From the NCBI RefSeq assembly GCF_001467945.1, contig NZ_LNYQ01000012.1:124001-188000 (forward strand): a stretch of DNA of 64,000 nt, given 5' to 3'. The notes under the pieces were generated by a model, which was not told the DNA's origin, did no database searches, and saw nothing but the letters and a program-made list of their open reading frames with translations. The DNA comes from Legionella parisiensis. Its GTDB lineage: Bacteria; Pseudomonadota; Gammaproteobacteria; Legionellales; Legionellaceae. Both the position numbers and the translations under genes were made by a program. This document shows positions 18,934 through 28,846 of the stretch, piece after piece. Position 1 is the stretch's first letter. Each line of letters begins with the position of its first letter.

Positions 18934-19449
18934 ATGGTAATTGATCGTGCCGGTTATCGGTTGAATGTAGGTATTGTCCTAGTCAACGCACAAAATAGAG
19001 TTTTTTGGGGTAGAAGAACTGGTCATGATGCTTGGCAATTTCCGCAAGGCGGCTTAGCTGCCGGTGAAACATCGTTAGAAGCAATGTTTCGGGAATTGCA
19101 TGAGGAAGTAGGATTGAATAAGGAAGATGTAGAAGTTATTGGCTCTACCAAACGCTGGCTTAAATACAGACTCCCCAAACAATATCTCCGTCATGGCAGT
19201 GAACCTTTAGTAATAGGACAAAAACAAAAATGGTTTTTATTAAAGCTCATTACCAGCGAGCAAAAAGTTAAACTGGATCTGAGTGATTCTCCAGAGTTTG
19301 ACAGCTGGCGTTGGGTTGATTTTCATGAGCCAGAAGGACAGGTTATCTTCTTTAAACGGCAAGTTTATATGCAAGCGTTAAAAGAGCTGGAACCTTTATT
19401 GAAAAAAAATCGTCGTACACCTTACGGTATTAAACGAAAAAAGAGGTAA
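18934..19449 (+). CDS. rppH: RNA pyrophosphohydrolase RppH
   Basis: RppH removes pyrophosphate from mRNA 5' ends and so triggers decay by RNase E. The Nudix box reads GGLAAGETSLEAMFRELHEE followed by VGL. The N-terminus MVIDRAGYRLNVGIVLVN and the basic C-terminus ending in KRKKR match the proteobacterial family. The 171-residue length is typical. ptsP follows after only 11 bases, an arrangement common in gammaproteobacteria, so the two are probably cotranscribed. Confidence 0.96.
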   Translation: MVIDRAGYRLNVGIVLVNAQNRVFWGRRTGHDAWQFPQGGLAAGETSLEAMFRELHEEVGLNKEDVEVIGSTKRWLKYRLPKQYLRHGSEPLVIGQKQKWFLLKLITSEQKVKLDLSDSPEFDSWRWVDFHEPEGQVIFFKRQVYMQALKELEPLLKKNRRTPYGIKRKKR

Positions 19450-19460
19450 TATAAGCGTAG

Positions 19461-21758
19461 ATGCTCAAAGTACTTAAACGGATCGTTCAAGAAGTCACTG
19501 CAGCCAAGCAGCTCTCTGAAGCACTTGGCATTCTGGTGCACCAAATTAATAAAGCCATTAATGCAGAGGCCGCTTCCGTTTACCTCATCGATACCAAACA
19601 TGCTGAATATGTCCTTATTGCAACCGAAGGTTTAAACAAGCAAGCACGATTCCGAGTTCGTATTTCATTTGATAGTGGTCTAGTAGGTCTTGTCGGCCGA
19701 CGCGAAGAGCCTATTAATCTAGAAGATGCTCCCGCCCATCCCGATTTTTATCATAATCCCTTGCTGGGAGAAGAGCGTTTTAAAGCGTTTTTAGGTGTCC
19801 CTATTATTCAGCATCGAAAGATCTATGGCGTTCTCATTGTTCAGCAAACAGAGCAACGTTACTTTGATGATACAGAAGAATCTTTTTTAATTACCTTAGC
19901 TGCCCAACTTGGCGGAATTATCGCTCATGCAGAAGCAACAGGAGAGCTGGCTGAATTAACTCAACCCAAACCTATTGGCGTTACCAAAAAAGTTGACGCA
20001 GGGACTACTGCTCTGGCAGGAATCGGTTCTGTTCCAGGTATTGGAATAGGTACAGCTGTGGTTGTATATCCTCAAGCAGATATTGATGCAGTTCCACAAA
20101 ATCCTGTAGAGACTTTGGATGAGGAAATAAATGCTTTTTATGAGGCACTAGAATCCACTAGAGATGACATGCACCGCTTAAGCAGACGTATGAAATCCGT
20201 TGTTGCGGAAGATGAGCATGCACTGTTTGATGTGTATTTACGCATTCTTGATAAAGACAGTTTGGGTGTTGAAGTAGAGCAGGTAATTCGTAAAGAAAAA
20301 ATTGGAGCGCAAGCCGCTTTAGCAACAGTCATCAAAAAACACATCGCGCAATTTGAAAATATGGAAGATTCATATCTCCGTGAACGAGCCAGTGATTTTC
20401 GTGATTTGGGACGTCGTGTTTTAGCAGCATTACAATGGTCACAACAAGAAGAAATTGTTTATCCCAAAAGAACGGTTTTAGTTGGAGAAGAAGTAACCGC
20501 TGCCGCATTAGCAGAAGTTCCAGAAGGATGCCTGGCTGGAGTTATTTCAGCCAAAGGTTCCAATAACTCGCATGTTGCCATTTTAGCACGTGCGTTGGGT
20601 GTTCCTACAGTTATGGGCGTTCGCGGCTTAAAATTAGATTTAATTTCCCGCCGTGCCATTATTGTTGATGGATATTATGGGCAAGTTTATATTTCCCCAT
20701 CAAAATCAGTGCTCGCAGAATTCAAGCTTCTAGAACAAGAAGAACAGGCATTGAACCAAAGCCTGGTTAGTTTACGAGATAAACCTGCAGAAACTGTTGA
20801 TAACTATAGGGTTTCTTTACAAGTGAACACTGGGTTAGCTATGGATGCAGGCTTATCCATGAGTGTCGGTGCAGAAGGTGTTGGCTTGTATCGCTCAGAA
20901 GTCCCTTTTATGAGTCGTGATCATTTCCCTTCAGAAGATGAACAAACGATTATTTATCGACAAACACTAAAAGCCTTTGCCCCACATCCTGTAACCATGC
21001 GAACTCTTGATATTGGTGGTGATAAAGTGCTGCCCTATTTTCCTGTTGCAGAAGATAACCCCTATTTGGGATGGCGAGGAATTCGTGTCACTCTGGATCA
21101 TCCTGATGTATTCTTGATGCAAATCCGTGCAATGATGCGTGCAAGCGAAGAGTTGAATAATTTGCGAATTATGCTACCTATGGTCACCAATTTAAGTGAA
21201 GTCGAAGAGGCTTCCTATCTTATTGATCAAGCATACAGTGAATTATTAGAAGAAGGTTGCGCTATTGAAAAACCAAAGTTAGGCGTCATGATCGAAGTCC
21301 CTGCAGCGGCTTATTTAGCACGTGAAATCGCCAAACGTGTTGATTTTATCTCTGTAGGCAGCAATGACTTGACCCAATATTTTCTGGCTGTAGATAGGAA
21401 TAACGCACGAGTTGCAGGCCTTTATGACGCCATGCATCCTGCCATGTTGCGTGTTTTGCTAAAAGTAGTTGAAGGAGGCCATGCAGCGGGGGTAGAAGTG
21501 AGTATATGCGGGGAAATGGCCAGTGATCCTTTAGCTGTTATTTTGTTAATTGCCATGGGCTTTGACACCTTAAGCATGAACTCTTCGAGTTTACCGCGAG
21601 TGAAATGGGTTATTCGTAATTTTGCTATTGCAACTGCCCGTAAAATTCTTGCCGAAGTCCTGGAGTTTGAACACCCTGCCCAAATACGTTTTCATTTACA
21701 AAAAGCCCTAGAGGAAGAAGGATTGGGCAGTCTTATCAGGGCTGGAAAATCTTTATGA
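19461..21758 (+). CDS. ptsP: Nitrogen-PTS enzyme I (EI-Ntr)
   Basis: PtsP takes phosphate from phosphoenolpyruvate and passes it to NPr in the nitrogen-related phosphotransferase chain, which regulates rather than transports. An N-terminal GAF domain spans about residues 16-155. The PEP-utilising domain has the phosphorylated His at 371 in SNNSHVAILA. The C-terminal TIM-barrel domain carries GSNDLTQYFLAVDRNN and the catalytic Cys in SICGEMA. The 765-residue length is as expected. NPr and EIIA-Ntr genes are not in this window. Confidence 0.96.
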   Translation: MLKVLKRIVQEVTAAKQLSEALGILVHQINKAINAEAASVYLIDTKHAEYVLIATEGLNKQARFRVRISFDSGLVGLVGRREEPINLEDAPAHPDFYHNPLLGEERFKAFLGVPIIQHRKIYGVLIVQQTEQRYFDDTEESFLITLAAQLGGIIAHAEATGELAELTQPKPIGVTKKVDAGTTALAGIGSVPGIGIGTAVVVYPQADIDAVPQNPVETLDEEINAFYEALESTRDDMHRLSRRMKSVVAEDEHALFDVYLRILDKDSLGVEVEQVIRKEKIGAQAALATVIKKHIAQFENMEDSYLRERASDFRDLGRRVLAALQWSQQEEIVYPKRTVLVGEEVTAAALAEVPEGCLAGVISAKGSNNSHVAILARALGVPTVMGVRGLKLDLISRRAIIVDGYYGQVYISPSKSVLAEFKLLEQEEQALNQSLVSLRDKPAETVDNYRVSLQVNTGLAMDAGLSMSVGAEGVGLYRSEVPFMSRDHFPSEDEQTIIYRQTLKAFAPHPVTMRTLDIGGDKVLPYFPVAEDNPYLGWRGIRVTLDHPDVFLMQIRAMMRASEELNNLRIMLPMVTNLSEVEEASYLIDQAYSELLEEGCAIEKPKLGVMIEVPAAAYLAREIAKRVDFISVGSNDLTQYFLAVDRNNARVAGLYDAMHPAMLRVLLKVVEGGHAAGVEVSICGEMASDPLAVILLIAMGFDTLSMNSSSLPRVKWVIRNFAIATARKILAEVLEFEHPAQIRFHLQKALEEEGLGSLIRAGKSL

Positions 21759-21941
21759 ATAGAAATCTGATGGATCAATATAGATACAGCCTAGATTCAA
21801 TGCAGCAAAACCACAGGGCTTCAAACTCAGTTAACCCCAAGTTACGCCGCAGTACTGCACCCAGGCTACGGTTCATCCATGCTTTCGCTCTCTTAAGTTA
21901 TGGAAACGCACACATAGATAAAAAAGGAACTTAGAAAAGAT

Positions 21942-22712
21942 ATGCTCACCTTTCCTTATATAAATCCTGTTGCATTTTCAATAGGTCCATTACAAGTTCA
22001 TTGGTACGGATTAATGTATCTGATTGGCATTGTGAGTGGTTGGCTTCTTGGTCATTGGCGTGCAAAACACTACCAATTGGATTGGACCTCGGAACAAATC
22101 AGTGATTTAATCTTTTATGCAGCCCTAGGTGTCATTATTGGTGGCCGCGTCGGCTATATGCTTTTTTATAATTTCCCTGAGTTACTCCATGATCCCTTGT
22201 CATTATTTAAAATCTGGCAAGGCGGCATGTCTTTTCATGGCGGCTTACTTGGTGTCGCTCTTGCGCTGTGGTTCTTTTCTCTCAAAAGTAAAAAATCATT
22301 TTTGGAAATAGGAGATTTTATTGCACCACTGGTTCCCATAGGCTTAGGTGCTGGACGTATCGGTAACTTTATTAACGGTGAGCTATGGGGACGGGTTACT
22401 GACATGCCCTGGGGTATGGTCTATGGGCACGTTGACAATCAACCCCGCCATCCTTCAGAGCTTTATGAATTTGGTATGGAAGGAGTCGGGTTATTTCTTC
22501 TTGTTTGGATTTATGCACGCAAATCTCGTCCAGTTGGTCGGGTATCCGCAGTTTTTTTAATGGGGTATGCAGTATGTCGTATTATTGCTGAGTTTTTCCG
22601 ACAACCTGATCCGCAATTGGGCTATATTGCCTTTGGATGGTTGACTATGGGACAAATTTTATCTATACCCATGCTCTTGCTGGGATTCTGGTTATGGTGG
22701 GCTAAACGATGA
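21942..22712 (+). CDS. lgt: Prolipoprotein diacylglyceryl transferase
   Basis: Lgt attaches diacylglycerol to the lipobox Cys of prelipoproteins in the inner membrane. The 256-residue protein has about seven membrane segments, HGGLLG, the family signature [14 protein letters not shown], and HPSELYE. It overlaps thyA by 4 bases (ATGA), a widely conserved lgt-thyA pairing. Confidence 0.97.
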   Translation: MLTFPYINPVAFSIGPLQVHWYGLMYLIGIVSGWLLGHWRAKHYQLDWTSEQISDLIFYAALGVIIGGRVGYMLFYNFPELLHDPLSLFKIWQGGMSFHGGLLGVALALWFFSLKSKKSFLEIGDFIAPLVPIGLGAGRIGNFINGELWGRVTDMPWGMVYGHVDNQPRHPSELYEFGMEGVGLFLLVWIYARKSRPVGRVSAVFLMGYAVCRIIAEFFRQPDPQLGYIAFGWLTMGQILSIPMLLLGFWLWWAKR

Positions 22713-23503
22713 AAACTTATTTAAACTTGTTAGAACATATTTTACAACACGGTGCCCAAAAAACAGACCGAACAGGCACAGGGACTTTATCGGTTTTTGG
22801 CTATCAAATGCGCTTTGATTTATGCCAAGGGTTTCCTTTAGTTACTACCAAAAAATTACATATGCGCAGTATCGTGCATGAATTACTCTGGTTTTTACAA
22901 GGGGATACCAATATCGCCTATTTAAATGAAAACGGAGTTAGTATATGGGATGAATGGGCTGATAGTAATGGTGATCTAGGGCCGATTTATGGAAAACAAT
23001 GGCGAAGTTGGCCCACCGCTGACGGCCGTACCATTGATCAACTCAGTGACATCATCCAACAAATTAAAACCAATCCTGACTCCCGCCGCTTACTGGTCAG
23101 CGCCTGGAATGTTGGAGAACTCGATCAAATGGCTTTAATGCCCTGTCATGCCTTGTTCCAATTTTATGTAGCCAATAAAACTCTTTCTTGTCAGTTATAT
23201 CAACGCTCTGCTGATGTATTTTTGGGCGTACCCTTTAACATTGCATCTTATTCGCTACTTACCCACATGGTTGCTCAGCAATGTAATCTCAATGTAGGTG
23301 ATTTTATCTGGACTGGTGGAGATTGCCATTTGTATCTAAACCATTTGGAACAGGCGCGCACTCAATTAGACAGAGAGCCATTGCCCTTGGCTACTTTAAA
23401 TATCAAGCGAAATCCGCAATCGTTATTTGAATATGTATATGATGATTTTGAATTCCTGAATTATCAATCTCATCCAGCAATCAAAGCACCAATTGCTGTT
23501 TAA
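22709..23503 (+). CDS. thyA: Thymidylate synthase
   Basis: ThyA methylates dUMP to dTMP, using methylene-tetrahydrofolate and releasing dihydrofolate. The catalytic Cys is residue 146 in MPCHALFQF, the same number as in E. coli, and the 264-residue length is identical to that enzyme's. [12 protein letters not shown] and the C-terminal AIKAPIAV are also conserved. Translation is probably coupled to lgt through the ATGA overlap. Confidence 0.98.
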   Translation: MKTYLNLLEHILQHGAQKTDRTGTGTLSVFGYQMRFDLCQGFPLVTTKKLHMRSIVHELLWFLQGDTNIAYLNENGVSIWDEWADSNGDLGPIYGKQWRSWPTADGRTIDQLSDIIQQIKTNPDSRRLLVSAWNVGELDQMALMPCHALFQFYVANKTLSCQLYQRSADVFLGVPFNIASYSLLTHMVAQQCNLNVGDFIWTGGDCHLYLNHLEQARTQLDREPLPLATLNIKRNPQSLFEYVYDDFEFLNYQSHPAIKAPIAV

Positions 23504-23510
23504 TATCCCT

Positions 23511-23566
23511 TGTAGTGGGGGAAGTGCAGCGAAACCCAGCTTGTGCTGCGCTTCACCCAGACTACA
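23511..23566. repeat. Imperfect inverted repeat, dispersed intergenic family
   Basis: TGTAG near 23511 and CTACA near 23566 bracket an imperfect dyad containing GAAGTGCAGC and GCTGCGCTTC. It lies between convergent thyA and the thioesterase gene. Related strings (ACCCAGGCTAC, CCGGGCTTCGC) occur in gaps near 9461, 21833, 27935 and 33354. It may form a hairpin shared by both transcripts. Confidence 0.5.
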
Positions 23567-23966
23567 ATTCTACGTTAAAAAGTCTGCGTATCTCCTGGGG
23601 TAAAGGTACCGATTTATTTTGCGTGTAATCCACCCATACAATTTTACAATTTCCTTGTGCCATCATCACTTCATCCTGATACAGATCATGATCCATTATC
23701 ATGCTGGAGTTTCCTAAGCTGTGGATTTTTGAACACAAAGTCATTGTCGCTGGATAAATTACCGGTTTTAAAAAAGTACATGCAACTTGAATCACTACAG
23801 GTCCGGTCTTTTCTGTCATGTTGATATTGAGCTGTCTTAACCATTCAATACGCGCTTCCTGAAAATAATCAAAATAGCGCGCGTTATTCACATGCCCCAG
23901 TGCATCCATATCACCCCAGGCGATGGAAAAAACCTTTTTATGTATCTCAATCTTCGAGTCAGTCAC
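23562..23966 (-). CDS. Acyl-CoA thioesterase, 4HBT hot-dog fold
   Basis: This 134-residue protein has the 4-hydroxybenzoyl-CoA thioesterase-type active-site segment WGDMDALGHVNNARYFDYFQEAR, with the catalytic Asp near residue 17. It is of the general YbgC/FadM-like kind that hydrolyses acyl-CoA; the preferred chain length is unknown. The gene is the last of a minus-strand run, 13 bases after priA. Confidence 0.9.
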   Translation of the reverse strand: MTDSKIEIHKKVFSIAWGDMDALGHVNNARYFDYFQEARIEWLRQLNINMTEKTGPVVIQVACTFLKPVIYPATMTLCSKIHSLGNSSMIMDHDLYQDEVMMAQGNCKIVWVDYTQNKSVPLPQEIRRLFNVEL

Positions 23967-23979
23967 TTCTCTATCTCCT

Positions 23980-26271
23980 TCATGATAAGTCCATAGGATC
24001 TACATCAATATTCCAACGCACCCCATTCCCTAATTTATTCCCCACGAACCACTCACGCAATTGTGTTAAAGTGTTTTTAAGAGTTTTTCTTGACGAGGAC
24101 TTAAGTAACAGTTGCATGCGATGCTGATTGGCTTTCCGAGGCATAGGAGCAGGCGCTGGCCCCATTACCGTAATGGAGTGTGCCACGACTTGCTCTTTGG
24201 CTGCATGTAAAAACCTTAATACACTTCCAGCTACTTTCCCTTGGGCCCTAATTACAGCCAGGTAGTGAAAAGGAGGCAGTTGGGCTTTTTGGCGTGTAGT
24301 TAATAAAGCATCGGCGAATTGATCGTATCCTTGCTGAATCAATAAATTCAGTAACGGATGGCTAGGCACGTGGGTTTGAATCACAACCTGACCTGCTTGC
24401 TCTGCCCGACCTGCCCGTCCTGAAACTTGCATTAATAATTGTCCTAAATGTTCAAGGGCGCGAAAATCCTGATTATAAAGCCCGGCATCGGCATCCAGAA
24501 CAACAACTAAAGAAAGTCGGGGAAAATGATGGCCTTTCGCTAACATTTGGGTGCCGACGATTAGCTGTGCCTGGCCATTATGGATTTTATCCAAATGCTC
24601 ATCTAAAGAGTTTTTTTTGCGCACTGCATCACGATCGATACGCACAACCTCCGTATCTGGAAAGTATGCACTTAAAAACTCATGGACCCGTTGCGTACCT
24701 GCGCCAACAGGTATCAATTCCCTGCTGTTACAGCTGTAGCATCGATCGGGAGTTTTTTGGGTCAACCCACAGTGATGGCAAATCATCTGTCCTAATTGTT
24801 TATGCAAAGTCATATGGCTGTCACATGCGCGGCAATCGACCATCCAGCCGCACTGGTGGCATAATAGAACAGGAGAAAAGCCTCGGCGATTAATGAAAAT
24901 CAAAACCTGATTTTTTTTAAGTAAATGCTCTTTAACTAGCTGTAAGGTGGGGGTAGCCAAACCATGCTGGAGCGATTGTGAACGTAAATCAATTAATTGA
25001 TAATGCAACGGTGTTGTCGAGAGTGCTTTATGAGTTAAACGCAACAACGCGTATTTCTTTTGCCTTACGTTGTACATACTTTCCAGACTAGGGGTCGCTG
25101 AGCCGAGAATAATGGGTATATTCGCTAAATGGGCACGCATTAATGCAGTATCCCGCGCTGAGTAGCGCACTCCCTCCATTTGCTTTAATGAAGGATCATG
25201 TTCTTCATCAATGACAATTAACCCTAAGTCAGGCATAGGTGTAAAAATTGCAGCCCGGGTTCCTATGATCATTTTAACCTTGGCTTCTTTTGCTAATTGC
25301 CAAGCAACTTGTCTTTCTGATTCATTTAATCCGGAATGAATCACCGCAATGGGATGTTTAAAACGTGCAGTAAATCGTGATACTAACTGTGGGGTTAATC
25401 CTATCTCAGGCACCAGAATCAAAACTTGTTTTTGTTGCTCAAGCACCTTAGCAATAACGTGTAAATATACTTCTGTTTTTCCACTTCCTGTAACCCCTTG
25501 CAATAAAAAGCACTGATATTGATGCAGCATCTCTGTAATTGCAGCCACAGCCACAGCTTGCTCCGGATTAAGTACTAAGGGGGGCGATAGTGACGTTGCT
25601 TGTTCTGACAGGAGCATTTGTTGGGATAAAGAAAGAATTTGTGCGGCAAGCAAAGTACGGAGTTGGCTTGAGCTAAATCCTCTTTCCGTCAAACAATGTT
25701 TGGGAACTGGTTCTTTTTGAGTACTCAAGAATTCGACCAATTCCAGTTGTTTTTGTGCGCGAGAAGCAATAAGCTTTTTAGCGTCATCAAGGGGCAAAGC
25801 CAATTGATAAAAATCGCCCATAGGTAATTGGCAAAGCTGTCCCAATCGATATTTCTTAGGCAAGGCTAGGGGCAATACTTCAGACAAAGGCGATTGATAG
25901 TAGCTTGCGATCCACGAACATAAAGTTAAAGTCTCTTGGGTAATCAATGGTTGATCATCAATGACTGCGCTAATGCCTTTTAATGATGCCGCATTGTATG
26001 AGGACTCGCTTTTACCAATTACTAAGCCCAAGCGTGTTTGTTTACGAAATGGAACCCAAACACGCGCCCCGATACAAGGAATAACTTCTTCTGCTGCATA
26101 ATCAAAAAAATCGCGGTGTGTATGGGGAATACAGACTTGATATGTGCTCTTTCCTTTTTGCTCGCTTCCTTGCGTTGTATTCCCGCACTCTTTAATTTTC
26201 TCCACGGATGCATCTATAGAAAATGACAAAAGGGAATGCTCCCTAGAATGATCGCGATCGTTTTTAATCAT
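23980..26271 (-). CDS. priA: Primosomal replication restart helicase PriA
   Basis: PriA recognises stalled forks and reloads the replicative helicase. Walker A is GVTGSGKT near residue 260, and the DEAH-like box is IDEEHDP. The paired zinc sites lie in CHQCGWMVDCRAC and CHHCGL...CYSC. RGRAGR-type helicase motif VI appears as SGRAGRAEQ. The 763 residues include about 44 extra residues before the family's usual N-terminus; the given start overlaps the upstream PTPS-fold gene by 8 bases, but a downstream non-ATG start is possible. Confidence 0.95.
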   Translation of the reverse strand: MIKNDRDHSREHSLLSFSIDASVEKIKECGNTTQGSEQKGKSTYQVCIPHTHRDFFDYAAEEVIPCIGARVWVPFRKQTRLGLVIGKSESSYNAASLKGISAVIDDQPLITQETLTLCSWIASYYQSPLSEVLPLALPKKYRLGQLCQLPMGDFYQLALPLDDAKKLIASRAQKQLELVEFLSTQKEPVPKHCLTERGFSSSQLRTLLAAQILSLSQQMLLSEQATSLSPPLVLNPEQAVAVAAITEMLHQYQCFLLQGVTGSGKTEVYLHVIAKVLEQQKQVLILVPEIGLTPQLVSRFTARFKHPIAVIHSGLNESERQVAWQLAKEAKVKMIIGTRAAIFTPMPDLGLIVIDEEHDPSLKQMEGVRYSARDTALMRAHLANIPIILGSATPSLESMYNVRQKKYALLRLTHKALSTTPLHYQLIDLRSQSLQHGLATPTLQLVKEHLLKKNQVLIFINRRGFSPVLLCHQCGWMVDCRACDSHMTLHKQLGQMICHHCGLTQKTPDRCYSCNSRELIPVGAGTQRVHEFLSAYFPDTEVVRIDRDAVRKKNSLDEHLDKIHNGQAQLIVGTQMLAKGHHFPRLSLVVVLDADAGLYNQDFRALEHLGQLLMQVSGRAGRAEQAGQVVIQTHVPSHPLLNLLIQQGYDQFADALLTTRQKAQLPPFHYLAVIRAQGKVAGSVLRFLHAAKEQVVAHSITVMGPAPAPMPRKANQHRMQLLLKSSSRKTLKNTLTQLREWFVGNKLGNGVRWNIDVDPMDLS

Positions 26272-26770
26272 TCTCTCTTTGCCATTGATGACTGGCTGAT
26301 TGACCTGGGGCAGAAAAAACTTTCACCACAACTTTCTCAATGCGGTGTCGATCCAGCTCTGCTTTATCTCTAATCAGCTCATGAACAAACCAACGCGATA
26401 ATTCTTCAACTGTAATATTAGTTACTGGCAATAAAGTCACGTCCTCTTTTAAAAAGGGAATTCTTTTGTGGTTAAAGGTAAAGTAATAATATTCTTCATC
26501 CTCAGCATATTCCAGAAAAGGAGAAAATTGCGGCATCAGGAACGTTTGATTTAAATAACGGCATAATTTATGAATACGTTCTTTATAATAACGATAATCA
26601 AATGTCATCCCATTTTCTTCAACCCAGGTAGTGAGTGCCAAATAAACCCCATACATATGACCATGTAATGGCTCTCTTTCTGTTGCAGAGAAAATAGTAG
26701 TGTGGCCGGCAGAAAATTTCATGGACTCTTTTTGTAGTTCTACTGTTGTCAGGTATTTTTTTCTGTTCAT
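26264..26770 (-). CDS. PTPS/QueD-fold protein with atypical active site
   Basis: The 168-residue protein belongs to the 6-pyruvoyl-tetrahydropterin synthase/QueD fold. The zinc ligands are His23 (FSAGH), His36 and His38 (HGH). The QueD Cys four places before HGH is absent; instead Glu33 gives ExxHGH, the pattern described for PTPS-III enzymes that replace FolB in folate synthesis. The Asp-His pair normally found before LN (here KLCRYLN) and the pterin-anchoring Glu in the last strand (here VKVFSAPG) also look missing. It overlaps the MidA-like gene by 4 bases and priA by 8. It could be PTPS-III-like, a diverged QueD or something else. Confidence 0.75.
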   Translation of the reverse strand: MNRKKYLTTVELQKESMKFSAGHTTIFSATEREPLHGHMYGVYLALTTWVEENGMTFDYRYYKERIHKLCRYLNQTFLMPQFSPFLEYAEDEEYYYFTFNHKRIPFLKEDVTLLPVTNITVEELSRWFVHELIRDKAELDRHRIEKVVVKVFSAPGQSASHQWQREND

Positions 26771-27879
26771 AAACTCACTCGTTTATCATTTAATAGAAAT
26801 CCGTTTAAAGACATTTCCATATTTTTACTCAGCGCGATTACTTTAAATAACTCCCCCATTTCACTAGGGAGGGTAAGCTGTTTTATCGCTTGTTTTGCTT
26901 GTACTTGGTCCAACTCACTATCCAAGGTATTAATTAAGCTTAGCAAACCGTTAGCAAGCAAAAAAGAGGCTTGATTTGTAAATCCCGCAATATGAAAACC
27001 AGCTTGCTGCCCCGCTTCGGCAACATGAGTAAAATCTACATGCGCAGTAATATCTTGCTCCCCTGGGTACAATAAAGGATCTGGATGACTTCTATGTTGA
27101 TAATGACACATTAATGTCCCTTGATTACGATCGGGATGATAATACTCGTGACGCGGGAATCCATAATCAATCAAAAACACCACGCCTTGTTTTAACATGT
27201 GATAGTTATTCATGATCCAATCATCAATAAACAGATTCACTTCAGAAAGATATGGGGTATTGGGCAGCGATAATCTGTTATTAATATAATCGAGCAATCG
27301 CTGATTATGACACGGTTTAAATAATTCCGTTAATTGTTGCTGTTCATTCAAAGCGATATAACTTTCCATAATGCCTTGTTCTGTTTTCATAAACCGGTGT
27401 ACAGGCATAGCATCCAGCACCTCATTTGCTAGAACCACCCCATTAAAAGGAGTTTCCGGCCACCGATCAAGCCAGGTAACCAAATGAGCTAAATGAGGAA
27501 TTTTTTGGGCAATCAGTTCGTGTTGACGATGGTATAAATCAGCACTGACTTCCAAAATGTAATAGGCCTCTGGCAAAGAATTATGTTCTGCCAGATGCTC
27601 TAAGAGAGCAACACAAAGGGCGCCTGAGCCTGCACCAAATTCGAATAAGACTGGAGATTCAAGCTCTTTTAATATTTGCTGACACTGATTCGCCAGCGTT
27701 TTGCCAAATAAAGGAGTGAGTTCCGGAGCGGTAATAAAATCACCTTGCTTCCCTAGTTTTTGCAACCCGGAACTGTAATATCCTGCGCCCGGAGCGTACA
27801 ATGCAAGTTGCATGAACTCTACAAAGGGAATAGCCTGGCGTTCGGTCAGTAATGCGTGTAAGGTTTGTATTATACTCAT
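26767..27879 (-). CDS. SAM-dependent methyltransferase, MidA/NDUFAF7 family
   Basis: The 370 residues match the COG1565 family: MQLALYAPGAGYY near the start, DFITAPELTPLFG, and the SAM-binding FEFGAGSGAL. Mitochondrial NDUFAF7 methylates an Arg of complex I; the target of bacterial homologues is generally unknown. The gene heads a minus-strand run (this gene, PTPS-fold protein, priA, thioesterase) with 4- and 8-base overlaps, and it diverges from the pteridine reductase gene at 28007. Confidence 0.88.
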   Translation of the reverse strand: MSIIQTLHALLTERQAIPFVEFMQLALYAPGAGYYSSGLQKLGKQGDFITAPELTPLFGKTLANQCQQILKELESPVLFEFGAGSGALCVALLEHLAEHNSLPEAYYILEVSADLYHRQHELIAQKIPHLAHLVTWLDRWPETPFNGVVLANEVLDAMPVHRFMKTEQGIMESYIALNEQQQLTELFKPCHNQRLLDYINNRLSLPNTPYLSEVNLFIDDWIMNNYHMLKQGVVFLIDYGFPRHEYYHPDRNQGTLMCHYQHRSHPDPLLYPGEQDITAHVDFTHVAEAGQQAGFHIAGFTNQASFLLANGLLSLINTLDSELDQVQAKQAIKQLTLPSEMGELFKVIALSKNMEMSLNGFLLNDKRVSL

Positions 27880-27934
27880 AGTTTAATTACTTAAATTTTT
27901 AGCTGGTTAAAACCGAAGCAAAGTACCTTGGCTC

Positions 27935-27980
27935 TACGTCCCGGGACTTAGGCCAAAAACGTGAGCCTTCGTTTCACCCA
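27935..27980. repeat. Dispersed intergenic repeat copy
   Basis: The segment containing TACGTCCCGGGACTTAGG and CTTCGTTTCACCCAG lies between the divergent methyltransferase and reductase genes. It shares its wording with other gaps in this window (9461-9490, 21833-21870, 23511-23566) and is probably a degenerate copy of the same repeat. Confidence 0.4.
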
Positions 27981-28006
27981 GAATAATCGAGAATAGGAAC
28001 CATACC

Positions 28007-28762
28007 TTGAATCCAACAAACAAACAAGAAGTGAAAGTTGCTTTAGTTACAGGTGGGGCGCGCCGTATAGGCGCAGCAATAGTGCAAAAACTTCATACAG
28101 CAGGATATAAAGTAGTGATTCATTGCCGTCATTCATTACAGGAAGCCCATTCGCTTGCGGCCGACTTAAACGAGCAACGACCAAACAGTGCCTTTGCTCT
28201 ACAAAGGGAGTTATCTGAGGCATGCGCCGCAGCTGAAATGATGACTGAAGTTCAAGAATGGACGGGACGTTTGGATTTATTAGTAAATAATGCCTCTGTT
28301 TTTATCCGCACTGAATTTACTGCGTTTGCTGAAACGGATTGGAATGCTCTTTTTGATGTTCATGTTAAAGCGCCTTTCTTACTTAGTCTTGCCGCGCGTC
28401 CTTTATTGGCAAAACACTCAGGCTCCATTGTCAATGTAAGTGACACCCATGCAGAAAAACCACTGAAAGGGTACTCCGTTTATTGTCAAAGCAAAGCCGC
28501 TTTAGAAATGCAAACAAAAAGCCTGGCACGTGAATTTGCTCCCGAAATCAGGGTTAATGCAGTTGCTCCAGGTGCTATTATCTGGCCTGAGCATGGCAAT
28601 ACCCTAACTCCAGAAATACAAGAAAAAATTATTGCAAAAACTCCACTAAAAAAACACGGTAACCCAGAATACATTGCCCAGGCAATTTTAGCTTTGGCTG
28701 AAAATCCTTATATTACCGGACAGATACTTAAAGTGGATGGAGGGAGAAGTGTGCTTGGTTAA
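28007..28762 (+). CDS. FolM-like pteridine reductase (short-chain dehydrogenase)
   Basis: This is a 251-residue Rossmann-fold reductase. TGGARRIG near the N-terminus has the Arg typical of pteridine reductases (TGxxxRxG) rather than the usual TGxxxGxG. NNASVF, the catalytic YCQSK and the C-terminal ITGQILKVDGG follow. Relatives reduce dihydromonapterin or dihydrofolate with NADPH, and tetrahydropterins also serve phenylalanine hydroxylase. The start at 28007 is TTG with AGGA about 9 bases upstream; a GTG at 28031 is an alternative. Being next to a PTPS-fold gene supports a pterin role. Confidence 0.85.
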   Translation: MNPTNKQEVKVALVTGGARRIGAAIVQKLHTAGYKVVIHCRHSLQEAHSLAADLNEQRPNSAFALQRELSEACAAAEMMTEVQEWTGRLDLLVNNASVFIRTEFTAFAETDWNALFDVHVKAPFLLSLAARPLLAKHSGSIVNVSDTHAEKPLKGYSVYCQSKAALEMQTKSLAREFAPEIRVNAVAPGAIIWPEHGNTLTPEIQEKIIAKTPLKKHGNPEYIAQAILALAENPYITGQILKVDGGRSVLG

Positions 28763-28846
28763 TACTGCGAATTATGCTCAGCTAATTGATTAAAAAAATC
28801 ATTTATTTAATAATCAATGAAACAAACAAGGATGAGTTAATCAGTT

